Source: Bacteroidota bacterium (lineage in GTDB: Bacteria > Bacteroidota > Bacteroidia > Cytophagales > Cyclobacteriaceae). From it: a stretch of DNA of 64,000 nt. The position numbers were made by a program, and so were the translations under genes. A model generated the notes under the pieces. The model worked only from the letters and a program-made list of their open reading frames with translations. It searched no databases and was not told where the DNA came from. Below are positions 8,939 to 15,912 of this stretch, piece by piece; the first letter of the stretch is position 1, and every line of letters begins with the position of its first letter. The stretch lies in NCBI GenBank assembly GCA_016178785.1, contig JACOSO010000096.1, positions 62,001-126,000 on the forward strand. The letters are read 5' to 3'.

Positions 8939-9556
8939 TCAATTCTCCGCGCCCATCTCCCCGAGACGAGGGGCGTCCGAAGAACGAGGACGCGGTGAGG
9001 TGTTGAAAAAATTCATAGTACGCTCTACTCCGATCGCACAAAAAGAATAAACCATTTCGGCAGCCTTGTCCATAACTTCCGGCAGTGCTGTGAATTCTTC
9101 TTTCGAAAAATTACTTAACACAAAATCTACCTGCTGACCTTTGGCAAAATCATTTCCGATACCAAACCGTAGTCTAGAGTAATCTTGACCGCCTAAAATT
9201 TGCTCGATGTTTTTCAATCCATTGTGCCCGGCAGAACTGCCTTTGGTGCGCAAGCGTAAACTTCCAAAAGGCAAGGCGATGTCATCCACTATTACAAGCA
9301 AGTTCTCCTTTCGAATTTTTAGTTCTTGCAACCAGTAGGAGATTGCTTTCCCGCTTAAATTCATGTACGTATTCGGTTTGATGAAATGAAGTTGGCGACC
9401 CTTGTATTTCAGTTCTGCTTTATCAGCCAATCGTTCAGTATGAAAATTGATTTTGTGATTGTCAGCAATCCGGTCGAGTACGAGAAAGCCAATGTTGTGA
9501 CGGGTGAGTTCATACTCAGGCCCAATGTTTCCCAAACCGGCTATCAAATATTTCAT
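8939..9556 (-). CDS. pth: Peptidyl-tRNA hydrolase
   Basis: Releases peptides from prematurely dissociated peptidyl-tRNA so that the tRNA can be reused. The N-terminus [11 protein letters not shown] and TRHNIGF carry the substrate-binding Asn10 and catalytic His20, and [11 protein letters not shown] carries the conserved acidic residue. The core of about 187 aa has normal family length. The last 15 or so residues ([18 protein letters not shown]) are unlike Pth and are encoded by a GC-rich REP-like element, so the native stop was probably lost when the element inserted. It lies downstream of rplY, the usual ribosomal protein L25-pth pairing, but a terminator and a heptad-repeat hairpin separate the two. 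Confidence 0.95.
   Translation of the reverse strand: MKYLIAGLGNIGPEYELTRHNIGFLVLDRIADNHKINFHTERLADKAELKYKGRQLHFIKPNTYMNLSGKAISYWLQELKIRKENLLVIVDDIALPFGSLRLRTKGSSAGHNGLKNIEQILGGQDYSRLRFGIGNDFAKGQQVDFVLSNFSKEEFTALPEVMDKAAEMVYSFCAIGVERTMNFFNTSPRPRSSDAPRLGEMGAEN
8946..9001. repeat. REP-like GC-rich palindromic element inside the pth 3' end
   Basis: GC-rich block in an AT-rich setting. On the minus strand it opens CACCTCACCGCGTCC and has two stem-forming parts: GCGTCC/GGACGC (8973-8978 and 8988-8993), and a CCCC/GGGG stem near 8959-8973. The CCTCACC head and CTC/GAG palindromic body resemble the blocks at 54121 and 55018, so I group the three as one REP-like family. The block codes for the last residues of Pth. 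Confidence 0.55.
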
Positions 9557-9580
9557 ATTGCTCCCTGCAAATTACAGATT

Positions 9581-9651
9581 TAGTCCATAGACTATAGTCG
9601 ATAGTCCATAGCAAAATACAATCGACTATGGACTATCGACCAATGGACCAT
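9581..9651. repeat. Inverted 7-bp-period repeat (TAGTCCA / CGACTAT arms)
   Basis: Left arm heptads: TAGTCCA, TAGACTA, TAGTCGA, TAGTCCA (9581-9608). Right arm: CGACTAT, GGACTAT, then CGACCAAT and GGACCAT (9623-9651). The arms contain a perfect 15-bp inverted repeat (9597-9611 with 9626-9640) around a 14-nt loop. It lies between rplY and pth on the minus strand, so an RNA reading through would form a strong hairpin. Confidence 0.75.
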
Positions 9652-9663
9652 GATTCAGTCCTC

Positions 9664-9698
9664 AAAAAAAATCCCATCCAAAATATGGACGGGATTTT
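9664..9698 (-). terminator. Rho-independent terminator of rplY
   Basis: On the minus strand AATCCCGTCC pairs with GGATGGGATT (10 bp with one G-U) around a short AT loop, and eight T residues follow (complement of 9664-9671). It starts about 20 bp after the rplY stop. The name-bearing T run is on the minus-strand side; the plus-strand side also has a short T run, so it may work in both directions. Confidence 0.8.
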
Positions 9699-9718
9699 TC
9701 ATAAAATGAGGTAGAAAC

Positions 9719-10417
9719 TTATTTCTTCTTCTCGTCCTTCTTAGGGGCTTCAGCTTTCTTAGCATCTGCAGCAGGAGCAGCAGCGCCAGCAGCAGGAGCG
9801 GCACCGGCAGCAGCAGGTGTTGCAGCAGCGCCTTCAGCAGGTGCAGCAGCGGCAGTTTCTTCTGCCATCTTAGCAGCACGAGGCACCTCTACTGCAGCGA
9901 TAGCAGCGGCTTTAGGATCCAGGAATTCAAGGTTCGCGATTTTCATGTCTCCCACTTTAATGGCATGGTGAAAGTCCAACTCTGAACAATCGATATCAAT
10001 ATGGTCAGGCATGTCTTTAGGTAAAGCATATACTTTCAGAGAAGCGCGCTTTCTTACCAAAAGTCCACCCTTCGCAACGCCAGGAGCCTGGCCAACCAAA
10101 CGGGTTGGGATGTCCATTTTGACTTTGCGTTCATCGCTGATGCGTAAGAAATCAACATGCAAAATAATTTCACTCACAGGATGGAATTGAACCTCCTGCA
10201 TAATCGCCTGGCACTCTTCGCCTTCGATGTTCAGGTGAACAAAGTGCGCTTCGTTGGTGTAAACCAAATCACGGAACAAAATCACAGGCGAATAGAAGTG
10301 CACTTGGTTGTCGCCACCGTAAAGCACGCACGGTACATTGCCTTCTTCCCTGATTTTTTGAGCGTCATTCTTGCCGAGATTTGCTCTTCGATACCCTATA
10401 ATCTCTACAGTTTTCAT
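9719..10417 (-). CDS. rplY: 50S ribosomal protein L25 (Ctc/TL5 type)
   Basis: 232-aa long-form L25/Ctc protein that binds 5S rRNA in the central protuberance. The N-terminal L25 domain (about 1-90) has VEIIGYRRANLGKNDAQKIR and CVLYGGD; the TL5/Ctc C-terminal beta domain (about 95-180) has GQAPGVAKGGLLV. After residue 183 there is an unusually long Ala/Pro tail with four or more APA/AAA runs, ending in a Lys-rich KKDEKKK. Such tails are common in Bacteroidota L25 and are probably disordered. It is followed by a terminator and then pth, and preceded by prs at a 35-bp gap. Confidence 0.95.
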   Translation of the reverse strand: MKTVEIIGYRRANLGKNDAQKIREEGNVPCVLYGGDNQVHFYSPVILFRDLVYTNEAHFVHLNIEGEECQAIMQEVQFHPVSEIILHVDFLRISDERKVKMDIPTRLVGQAPGVAKGGLLVRKRASLKVYALPKDMPDHIDIDCSELDFHHAIKVGDMKIANLEFLDPKAAAIAAVEVPRAAKMAEETAAAAPAEGAAATPAAAGAAPAAGAAAPAADAKKAEAPKKDEKKK

Positions 10418-10452
10418 AATGGTTAATTGTTTAAATAGTTAATTGTAAAATT

Positions 10453-11382
10453 CTAAAGTCTGATAAATAACGAACTGATCGACTCGTGATCGTGAATCTT
10501 TCTGATCGCTTTCGCGAAAAGATCTGATACGGTCAATACTTTAATCTTTGATGAATTCCCCTTCAAAGGAATAGTATCGGTCACCGCCATTTCGACCAAC
10601 TCCGATTTCTCAATATTTTCGTAAGCCTTACCTGAAAGAACAGGGTGGGTACAAACTGCACGCACTGAATTAGCGCCCTTTTCCTTCAATAAAGCTGCGG
10701 CCTTGCAAATGGTTCCTGCGGTATCAACCAGGTCATCAACTAAAATCACGTCCTTGCCTTCTACTTCCCCTATTAAGCGCATACTTTCCACTTTATTGGC
10801 TTCTTTGCGGTGCTTATCGCACACAGCCAGGTCAGCATCAAAAAATTTCGCAAAACTGCGAGCACGTTTAATTCCACCAACGTCAGGTGAAGCAAACATG
10901 ATATTTTTAAGATTAAGTGACTTTAAATAAGGAACGAAAATGTAATTCCCGTCAAGGTGGTCTACAGGTATGTCAAAGAAACCCTGAATCTGGTCTGCGT
11001 GAAGATCGCAGGTCATTAATCTGTCAGCACCGGCCGCTGAAATCAAGTTAGCGATCAACTTAGCTGCAATGGCTACGCGCGGCTTATCTTTACGATCCTG
11101 ACGAGCGTATCCAAAGTAAGGAATGATGACGTTTACATTTTCAGCACTGGCTCTTCTGGCCGCATCAATCATGAGCATCAATTCCAGGAAATTGTCGGCT
11201 GGTGCAAACGTAGATTGAACTAAAAAAACATCATGACCACGAACGGATTCAGAAATGTAGGGCGACATTTCGCCATCGCTGAAGTGCTGGTAGTTGACTT
11301 TACCTAAAGGCTCGCCATACGCATCGGCAATTTTTTCTGCCAAATACGTGGTTGCGCTTCCTGAAAATATTTTTACAGCCAT
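10453..11382 (-). CDS. prs: Ribose-phosphate pyrophosphokinase (PRPP synthetase)
   Basis: Makes PRPP from ribose 5-phosphate and ATP for nucleotide, His and Trp synthesis. At 309 aa it has normal class I length. The PRPP-binding loop DVILVDDLVDTAGT is near 212-225, the ATP/flexible-loop region YARQDRKDKPR near 92-102, and CDLHADQIQGFF near 125-136. The start ATG at 11382 gives MAVKIFSGSATTYLAEKIA, the expected family start. It lies between the tRNA-Gln terminator and rplY and is probably co-transcribed with rplY; heptad-like TTAATTG strings occupy the 35-bp gap. Confidence 0.95.
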   Translation of the reverse strand: MAVKIFSGSATTYLAEKIADAYGEPLGKVNYQHFSDGEMSPYISESVRGHDVFLVQSTFAPADNFLELMLMIDAARRASAENVNVIIPYFGYARQDRKDKPRVAIAAKLIANLISAAGADRLMTCDLHADQIQGFFDIPVDHLDGNYIFVPYLKSLNLKNIMFASPDVGGIKRARSFAKFFDADLAVCDKHRKEANKVESMRLIGEVEGKDVILVDDLVDTAGTICKAAALLKEKGANSVRAVCTHPVLSGKAYENIEKSELVEMAVTDTIPLKGNSSKIKVLTVSDLFAKAIRKIHDHESISSLFIRL

Positions 11383-11391
11383 TTTCTAACT

Positions 11392-11431
11392 AAAAACCCG
11401 CGCTGATCCCGAAGTTTCGGGACAAAGCGGG
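11392..11431 (-). terminator. Terminator between tRNA-Gln and prs
   Basis: Minus-strand hairpin: outer stem CCCGC/GCGGG (11397-11401 with 11426-11430) and inner stem TCCCGAA/TTCGGGA with a 2-nt loop, followed by TTTTT (complement of 11392-11396). It lies 9 bp after the tRNA 3' end and 10 bp before the prs ATG, so it ends the tRNA transcript. Confidence 0.8.
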
Positions 11432-11439
11432 CTTGAAAT

Positions 11440-11513
11440 TGGTTGTCCCGCAAGGATTCGAACCTTGAAAAGCAGAATCAAAATCTGCTGTGTTACCATT
11501 ACACCACGGGACA
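11440..11513 (-). tRNA. tRNA-Gln (anticodon TTG)
   Basis: 74-nt cloverleaf with encoded CCA. Acceptor stem TGTCCCG/CGGGACA, T-arm CAAGG-TTCGAAT-CCTTG, and anticodon stem GCAGA/TCTGC with loop TTTTGAT, which gives anticodon TTG for Gln CAA/CAG. D-arm GTG/CAC with TAATGGTAA. The discriminator base is A. A consensus -7 promoter element lies upstream and a strong terminator downstream. Confidence 0.95.
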
Positions 11514-11518
11514 ATAAC

Positions 11519-11540
11519 CTCCAAAACGTAAATTTTGGAG
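11519..11540. other. Stem-loop in the tRNA-Gln 5' leader
   Basis: CTCCAAAA and TTTTGGAG form a perfect 8-bp stem around a 6-nt loop. It sits between the presumed transcription start and the tRNA 5' end (gap 5 bp), so it would be in the leader removed by RNase P. There is no T run, so it is not an intrinsic terminator. Confidence 0.5.
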
Positions 11541-11542
11541 CG

Positions 11543-11550
11543 CAAAGGTA
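11543..11550 (-). promoter_or_regulatory. Bacteroidota -7 promoter element for tRNA-Gln
   Basis: On the minus strand TACCTTTG matches TAnnTTTG exactly, about 30 bp upstream of the mature tRNA 5' end. About 20 bp further upstream is TTTT in place of the -33 TTTG. Confidence 0.45.
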
Positions 11551-11573
11551 GAATTATTTTTGAAAAGGGAAAA

Positions 11574-11661
11574 TCGTTAATGGTTATTAGTTAATTGTTA
11601 ATCGTATGTTTCTCGCAGTCCTTAAGTATACTTTTAACGAATAACGATTAACTGATAACGA
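11574..11661. repeat. Inverted 7-bp-period repeat (TNGTTAA / TTAACNA arms)
   Basis: Left arm: TCGTTAA, TGGTTAT, TAGTTAA, TTGTTAA, TCGTATG (11574-11608). Right arm: TTAACGA, ATAACGA, TTAACTG, ATAACGA (11634-11661). The right arm is the approximate reverse complement of the left, and 25 nt separate them. The tract lies between the sdhB stop and the tRNA-Gln promoter region. Confidence 0.75.
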
Positions 11662-11663
11662 AC

Positions 11664-12434
11664 CTACTCTCCGCCCCCACCCACTTTCACTTCATAGCTA
11701 CTGAACATAGCTGAAAAGTACTCCCGATTCATTCGGGCAATATTGGTCACTGAAATTGCTTTAGGGCACTCTGCCTCACAAGCGCGGGTGTTGGTACATG
11801 CCCCAAAACCTTCTGCATCCATTTGGGCTACCATTTTCTCAACGCGCTCTTTTCGCTCGGCATGTCCTTGGGGAAGGAGCGCCAATTGTGAGACTTTCGC
11901 GCTTACAAATAGCATTGCGGAAGCATTTTTACAGGCTGCTACACACGCTCCGCAACCAATGCAAGCGGCCGCATCAAAAGCTTCGTCAGCTATCTTTTTA
12001 GGAATAGGAATTTCGTTGGCATCAGGAACGCCACCGGTATTCACGGTTACATAACCACCGGCTTGTTGTATCCGATCGAATGCTGTTCTATCAACTACTA
12101 AATCTTTAATTACTGGAAATGCTTTTGCGCGCCAAGGTTCAACAGTGATAGTCTCGCCATCTTTAAAGGTGCGCATGTGCAATTGACAAGTTGTGGTTTG
12201 CTGCGGCCCGTGCGGGTGGCCATTGATGTACAAACTGCACATCCCGCAAATTCCTTCGCGGCAGTCATGATCAAAGTGGATAGGCTCCTCTCCTTTTTTG
12301 ATAAGGCTTGTATTCAGTACATCCAACATTTCAAGAAATGACATGTCAGACGAAACATGATCGGCAACATAGGTCTTAAACTGTCCTTTGGAATTGGCAT
12401 TTTGTTGGCGCCAAACTTTCAGTGTGATCTTCAT
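11664..12434 (-). CDS. sdhB: Succinate dehydrogenase iron-sulfur subunit
   Basis: 256-aa electron-transfer subunit of complex II. The [2Fe-2S] cysteines are C58, C63, C66 (CREGICGMC) and C83. A second cluster set is C158, C161, C164, C168 ([11 protein letters not shown]), and the third is C213, C219, C223 ([12 protein letters not shown]). The pattern and the extended internal loop (about 85-155) match the SdhB/FrdB type paired with a single five-helix cytochrome b. The C-terminal VGGGGE is Gly-rich. It is third in the sdhCAB operon, 100 bp after sdhA, with a heptad-repeat hairpin in the gap. A fumarate-reductase role cannot be excluded, but menaquinone-linked aerobic SDH is the usual assignment in this phylum. 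Confidence 0.93.
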   Translation of the reverse strand: MKITLKVWRQQNANSKGQFKTYVADHVSSDMSFLEMLDVLNTSLIKKGEEPIHFDHDCREGICGMCSLYINGHPHGPQQTTTCQLHMRTFKDGETITVEPWRAKAFPVIKDLVVDRTAFDRIQQAGGYVTVNTGGVPDANEIPIPKKIADEAFDAAACIGCGACVAACKNASAMLFVSAKVSQLALLPQGHAERKERVEKMVAQMDAEGFGACTNTRACEAECPKAISVTNIARMNREYFSAMFSSYEVKVGGGGE

Positions 12435-12440
12435 GATTAG

Positions 12441-12530
12441 TTAATCGTTAGTCGTTAGTCGTTAGTCGTTATCGGTTAATCGTTGTTCCGTTTCCCATTA
12501 ACCATTAACTATTAACGGATAACGGATAAA
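12441..12530. repeat. Inverted 7-bp-period repeat (TTAGTCG / CATTAAC arms), best example
   Basis: Seven left-arm heptads in exact register: TTAATCG, TTAGTCG three times, TTATCGG, TTAATCG, TTGTTCC (12441-12489). The right arm has five: CATTAAC, CATTAAC, TATTAAC, GGATAAC, GGATAAA (12496-12530). The right arm is roughly the reverse complement of the left, with only 6 nt between them. It fills almost the whole gap between sdhA and sdhB on the minus strand. Confidence 0.85.
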
Positions 12531-12534
12531 CGCT

Positions 12535-14460
12535 TTACTTATAGCTCCTTTGAGTTAGTTTAACATTTTCAAATCTGAGTTCTTCTTTATGCAATACTTC
12601 AGCCTGGTTTTCGCCCTGATATTGCCATGCAGATGCATATGTGAATTCATCGTCTTTGCGCAGGGCTTCGCCATCAGGTGTTTGTGACTCTTCCCGGAAG
12701 TGACCTCCGCATGATTCAGCTCTGTTAAGCGCGTCATCAACCATCAATTCACCAAGTTCAATAAAGTCGGCAACACGTCCTGCTTTTTCCAATTCCATAT
12801 TCAATTCACTGGCCGAACCAAGAATGTTTACATTTTGCCAGAATTCATTCTTTAATTCCTGAATTTTCTTTTTGGCTGTTTTTAATCCCTCCGCATTTCG
12901 CGACATACCACAATACTCCCACATAGTCAAACCCAATTCGCGATGGAATTCATCCACTGTTTTCTTTCCTTTTATGGAGAGGAGTTTACTCACGCTTGAA
13001 TTCACTGCGTTGATAGCTTCCTTGAAGACGGGGTGATCTGTTCCGACCTTATCGTTCCAGCCAATGTTGGCGAGGTAATCACCGATTGTATATGGAATAA
13101 CAAAATAGCCATCTGCCAGCCCCTGCATCAGCGCACTAGCTCCAAGTCGGTTGGCGCCATGATCTGAAAAATTAGCCTCACCAAGCGAGTATAACCCCGG
13201 AACGGTAGTCATCAAATTATAGTCCACCCAAAGGCCGCCCATGGTATAATGCACGGCAGGGAAGATCATCATCGGCATTTCGTAAGGATCATCACCTGTG
13301 ATCTGCTTATACATATCGAACAAGTTGCCATACTTTGCAGCGATCGTGTCTTTGCCATCGCGCTTGATCGCATCTGCAAAATCGAGGAACACGGCCAAAC
13401 CGGTTGCACCCACTCCTCGCCCTTCATCGCACATCATCTTGGCATTGCGTGAAGCAACATCACGGGGAACCAGGTTTCCGAATGATGGATATTTTCTTTC
13501 CAGGAAATAATCGCGGTCAGTTTCTGTAATAGACTTTGCTTCCTTAGCTTTCAAACCTTTGTGAGCAACTTTCGGCACCCAAACGCGTCCATCATTACGA
13601 AGAGATTCAGACATCAACGTAAGTTTCGACTGATGATCGCCTGAAACGGGAATACAAGTAGGGTGAATTTGTGTAAAGCAAGGATTGCCAAACAGCGCTC
13701 CTTTTTTGTGGGCACGCCAGGCGGCAGTTACATTTGAACCTTTCGCGTTGGTTGAGAGATAAAATACGTTTCCATATCCACCTGTGCAAAGCAGAACCGC
13801 ATGAGCGCTGTGTGATTCGATCTTTCCAGTAACGAGATCGCGAGTAATAATTCCTCTTGCCTTTCCATCAACAACAACTACGTCAAGCATCTCAGTACGG
13901 CTGTACATTTTTACCTTACCATTAGCAATCTGGCGGTTCAACGCGCTATACGCACCGAGTAATAATTGCTGCCCGGTTTGACCTCGTGCATAGAATGTTC
14001 TTGACACCTGTGCTCCACCGAATGAGCGGTTGGCAAGCAAGCCTCCATACTCTCTTGCAAATGGAACACCTTGAGCCACGCATTGGTCAATAATATTAAC
14101 ACTCACTTCGGCAAGGCGATATACATTCGCCTCGCGCGCGCGATAGTCTCCCCCTTTTATTGTATCGTAAAACAGGCGATAAACGCTATCGCCATCGTTC
14201 TGATAATTCTTTGCTGCGTTGATCCCGCCTTGGGCCGCAATACTGTGCGCTCTTCTCGGGCTGTCTTGAAAACAAAATGCTTTTACATTGTAGCCTAACT
14301 CGCCAAGCGATGCAGCAGCAGAGGCGCCAGCCAATCCGGTGCCTACCACGATCACTTCATACTTTCTTTTATTGGCTGGATTCACCAGCTTCAAATTGAA
14401 TTTATGTTTGGTCCACTTTTCGGCCAACGGTCCTTCCGGAACTTTTGATTCGAGCTTCAT
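12535..14460 (-). CDS. sdhA: Succinate dehydrogenase flavoprotein subunit
   Basis: 641-aa FAD subunit that oxidises succinate to fumarate. The Rossmann dinucleotide motif [16 protein letters not shown] starts near residue 38. HSIAAQGGI holds His72, the likely covalent FAD attachment site. HPTCIPVSG and a later [20 protein letters not shown] are the usual substrate and FAD regions. The length fits the larger SdhA/FrdA subtype found with Bacillus-like SdhC. It lies between sdhC (39-bp gap) and sdhB. The same operon supplies electrons to menaquinone, which matches the men cluster at 47-53 kb. Confidence 0.95.
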   Translation of the reverse strand: MKLESKVPEGPLAEKWTKHKFNLKLVNPANKRKYEVIVVGTGLAGASAAASLGELGYNVKAFCFQDSPRRAHSIAAQGGINAAKNYQNDGDSVYRLFYDTIKGGDYRAREANVYRLAEVSVNIIDQCVAQGVPFAREYGGLLANRSFGGAQVSRTFYARGQTGQQLLLGAYSALNRQIANGKVKMYSRTEMLDVVVVDGKARGIITRDLVTGKIESHSAHAVLLCTGGYGNVFYLSTNAKGSNVTAAWRAHKKGALFGNPCFTQIHPTCIPVSGDHQSKLTLMSESLRNDGRVWVPKVAHKGLKAKEAKSITETDRDYFLERKYPSFGNLVPRDVASRNAKMMCDEGRGVGATGLAVFLDFADAIKRDGKDTIAAKYGNLFDMYKQITGDDPYEMPMMIFPAVHYTMGGLWVDYNLMTTVPGLYSLGEANFSDHGANRLGASALMQGLADGYFVIPYTIGDYLANIGWNDKVGTDHPVFKEAINAVNSSVSKLLSIKGKKTVDEFHRELGLTMWEYCGMSRNAEGLKTAKKKIQELKNEFWQNVNILGSASELNMELEKAGRVADFIELGELMVDDALNRAESCGGHFREESQTPDGEALRKDDEFTYASAWQYQGENQAEVLHKEELRFENVKLTQRSYK

Positions 14461-14499
14461 ATTGCAATGCTGTCTTATTAAATAAAATCTATTGTTGAA

Positions 14500-15171
14500 T
14501 TAGTCTATCCACCTGAAATATACCGCTATTGGCATCAAAGCGAAGATGAGCGGCACAATGATTGAGAAGGCAGTGCCCACAAACGAAATGATACCATTGT
14601 ATTTTAAGTGATTCAAACCAAGTGATTGAAACGTACTGGCAAATCCATGCAGCAAATGCCAAAACAAAGACACGCATCCAATTACATAGAGGAACACAAT
14701 CCACGGATTTGAAAACACTTCAAACATCATTTTGTAGAGAGGCAACTCTTCGCCTTGCGTAAACTGATTGGTGCGGTTGGGAATCCAGAAGTGCGAGGTA
14801 TGCAAGATCAAAAACAATAAAAGTAGTGTGCCAAGCAAACCCATGCTACGGCTATACCAGGTGCTGTTGGCAGGAGCCTTCGATACGCTATACTTCACCG
14901 GGCGGGCAGCGAGGTTTGCTCTCCAAAGCAAAAGGCCCTGGATGATGTGGATAAGAAACCCAGCCACCAACCCGATTTCTAACGTGCGGATGATGGGGTT
15001 GGTGCCCATGAAATGACCCCAGTATGAAAACGTTTCGCCACCGTCATTAAAAAATATCATGGCATTTATGGTGCAATGAATTACCAGAAAACTGATGAGG
15101 AACAAGCCGGTAAGAGCCATCATCAGCTTTTTTCCAAGTGTACTGGTGAAAAGATCAATAAGCCATTTCAT
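14500..15171 (-). CDS. sdhC: Succinate dehydrogenase cytochrome b subunit
   Basis: 223-aa five-helix membrane anchor of complex II (B. subtilis SdhC/W. succinogenes FrdC type). Helices are near 15-38, 58-80, 105-125, 150-175 and 190-215. His residues suited to heme ligation sit in the helices (H32 in FLVIHCTINA, H75 in LIHIIQG, H122 in LILHTSHFW, H167/H170 in FWHLLHGFAS). It is first in sdhCAB and replaces separate SdhC and SdhD. A good promoter lies about 105 bp upstream. Confidence 0.9.
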   Translation of the reverse strand: MKWLIDLFTSTLGKKLMMALTGLFLISFLVIHCTINAMIFFNDGGETFSYWGHFMGTNPIIRTLEIGLVAGFLIHIIQGLLLWRANLAARPVKYSVSKAPANSTWYSRSMGLLGTLLLLFLILHTSHFWIPNRTNQFTQGEELPLYKMMFEVFSNPWIVFLYVIGCVSLFWHLLHGFASTFQSLGLNHLKYNGIISFVGTAFSIIVPLIFALMPIAVYFRWID

Positions 15172-15277
15172 GTGTTAGTAATTTTTGTTTAGGTCACATG
15201 GAATGAACATTGCCGACACCTTGTTCTTGGCCATTTCATGTGTTGTTGAATTCAGGTTTGGAAATTTTGATACGAGC

Positions 15278-15308
15278 CAAAAATACTCGTCAAAGTTTTA
15301 CCAAACAA
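15278..15308 (-). promoter_or_regulatory. Promoter of the sdhCAB operon
   Basis: On the minus strand TATTTTTG (15278-15285) matches the TAnnTTTG -7 element, and a TTG at 15306-15308 lies 20 bp upstream, the usual -33 spacing in Bacteroidota. Transcription would start near 15272, giving a 5' leader of about 100 nt before the sdhC ATG. Confidence 0.5.
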
Positions 15309-15616
15309 TCTCGGCACAGTTTAAAATGATCTTTAACCTTGATCGCCCCACCAAAAAACCCACGTGATAGCAAATTTATCTCTTGCTCCCATCGAATGAT
15401 TGGCAGGATTTCCATGATAAAAATAAATTTCAATGCATTTCGAGCAGGTCGCCCAATTAATTGATTGACACCTGAATGCATACGGCAAAATCATTGAAAT
15501 CAGATTAGTCACTGCTCAATGCCATAGACACTTTTATGCATGCGGATCCCATGCTTATCACAGTTTAAACCGTTCTAAACAAATGAGGATATGAGCTTAT
15601 GAAAATGTAGCGACTG
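15309..15616. other. Intergenic stretch with no recognised gene
   Basis: About 300 bp between the sdh promoter and the small ORF at 15617. Frames are broken by stops, and I see no tRNA, terminator or period-7 repeat. It may hold promoter elements for the small ORF, but none matches consensus well. Confidence 0.5.
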
Positions 15617-15724
15617 TCAGAGCATCTCGAAAAGAATCACGATCGCGGTGATCGTAGCCGCCATTACCAACAGGAACCATTCTTTCCGGATAATGGCAAA
15701 AAATTGACCAAAGAGCGTTTTCAT
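15617..15724 (-). CDS. 35-aa single-span membrane micro-protein
   Basis: 35 aa opening MKTLFGQFFAIIRKEWF, followed by a hydrophobic helix (FLLVMAATITAIVILF) and a short EML end. A short amphipathic positively charged segment followed by one membrane span resembles the micro-protein at 4556, although the sequences are not alike. It lies in an otherwise empty 740-bp gap between sdhC and dnaE. The ATG is followed by normal-looking codons. Function unknown; a chance ORF remains possible because it is so short. Confidence 0.5.
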   Translation of the reverse strand: MKTLFGQFFAIIRKEWFLLVMAATITAIVILFEML

Positions 15725-15860
15725 AAGAATTTGAGAAATCATACATACGTACTATCCAAAAAAATACCTGATTACATACCCCCTGATTTTCAGATCATTA
15801 CATATTTATTAACATTGAATTTTTTCCAAATTCTGTATGTTTTTTCCAGAAATGGGATGG

Positions 15861-15892
15861 TTTGGCTTCGGTTCTTACTTAGCCTATTTTTA
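15861..15892 (+). promoter_or_regulatory. Putative dnaE promoter
   Basis: TTTG at 15861-15864, a 20-bp spacer and TATTTTTA at 15885-15892 fit the Bacteroidota TTTG/TAnnTTTG consensus with one mismatch in the -7 box. Transcription would start about 15 nt before the ATG at 15913. Confidence 0.45.
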
Positions 15893-15912
15893 CAGTCGCA
15901 ACCACTTTGCAC

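Noticed and set aside
12441-12530. CRISPR array or mini-satellite of CRISPR type
   Set aside because: Units are only 7 bp with no unique spacers, and the arms are inverted; this is a heptad repeat, not CRISPR.
15907-15912. TTG start for dnaE
   Set aside because: The ATG six bases downstream gives the exact exonuclease N-terminus and is the stronger codon.
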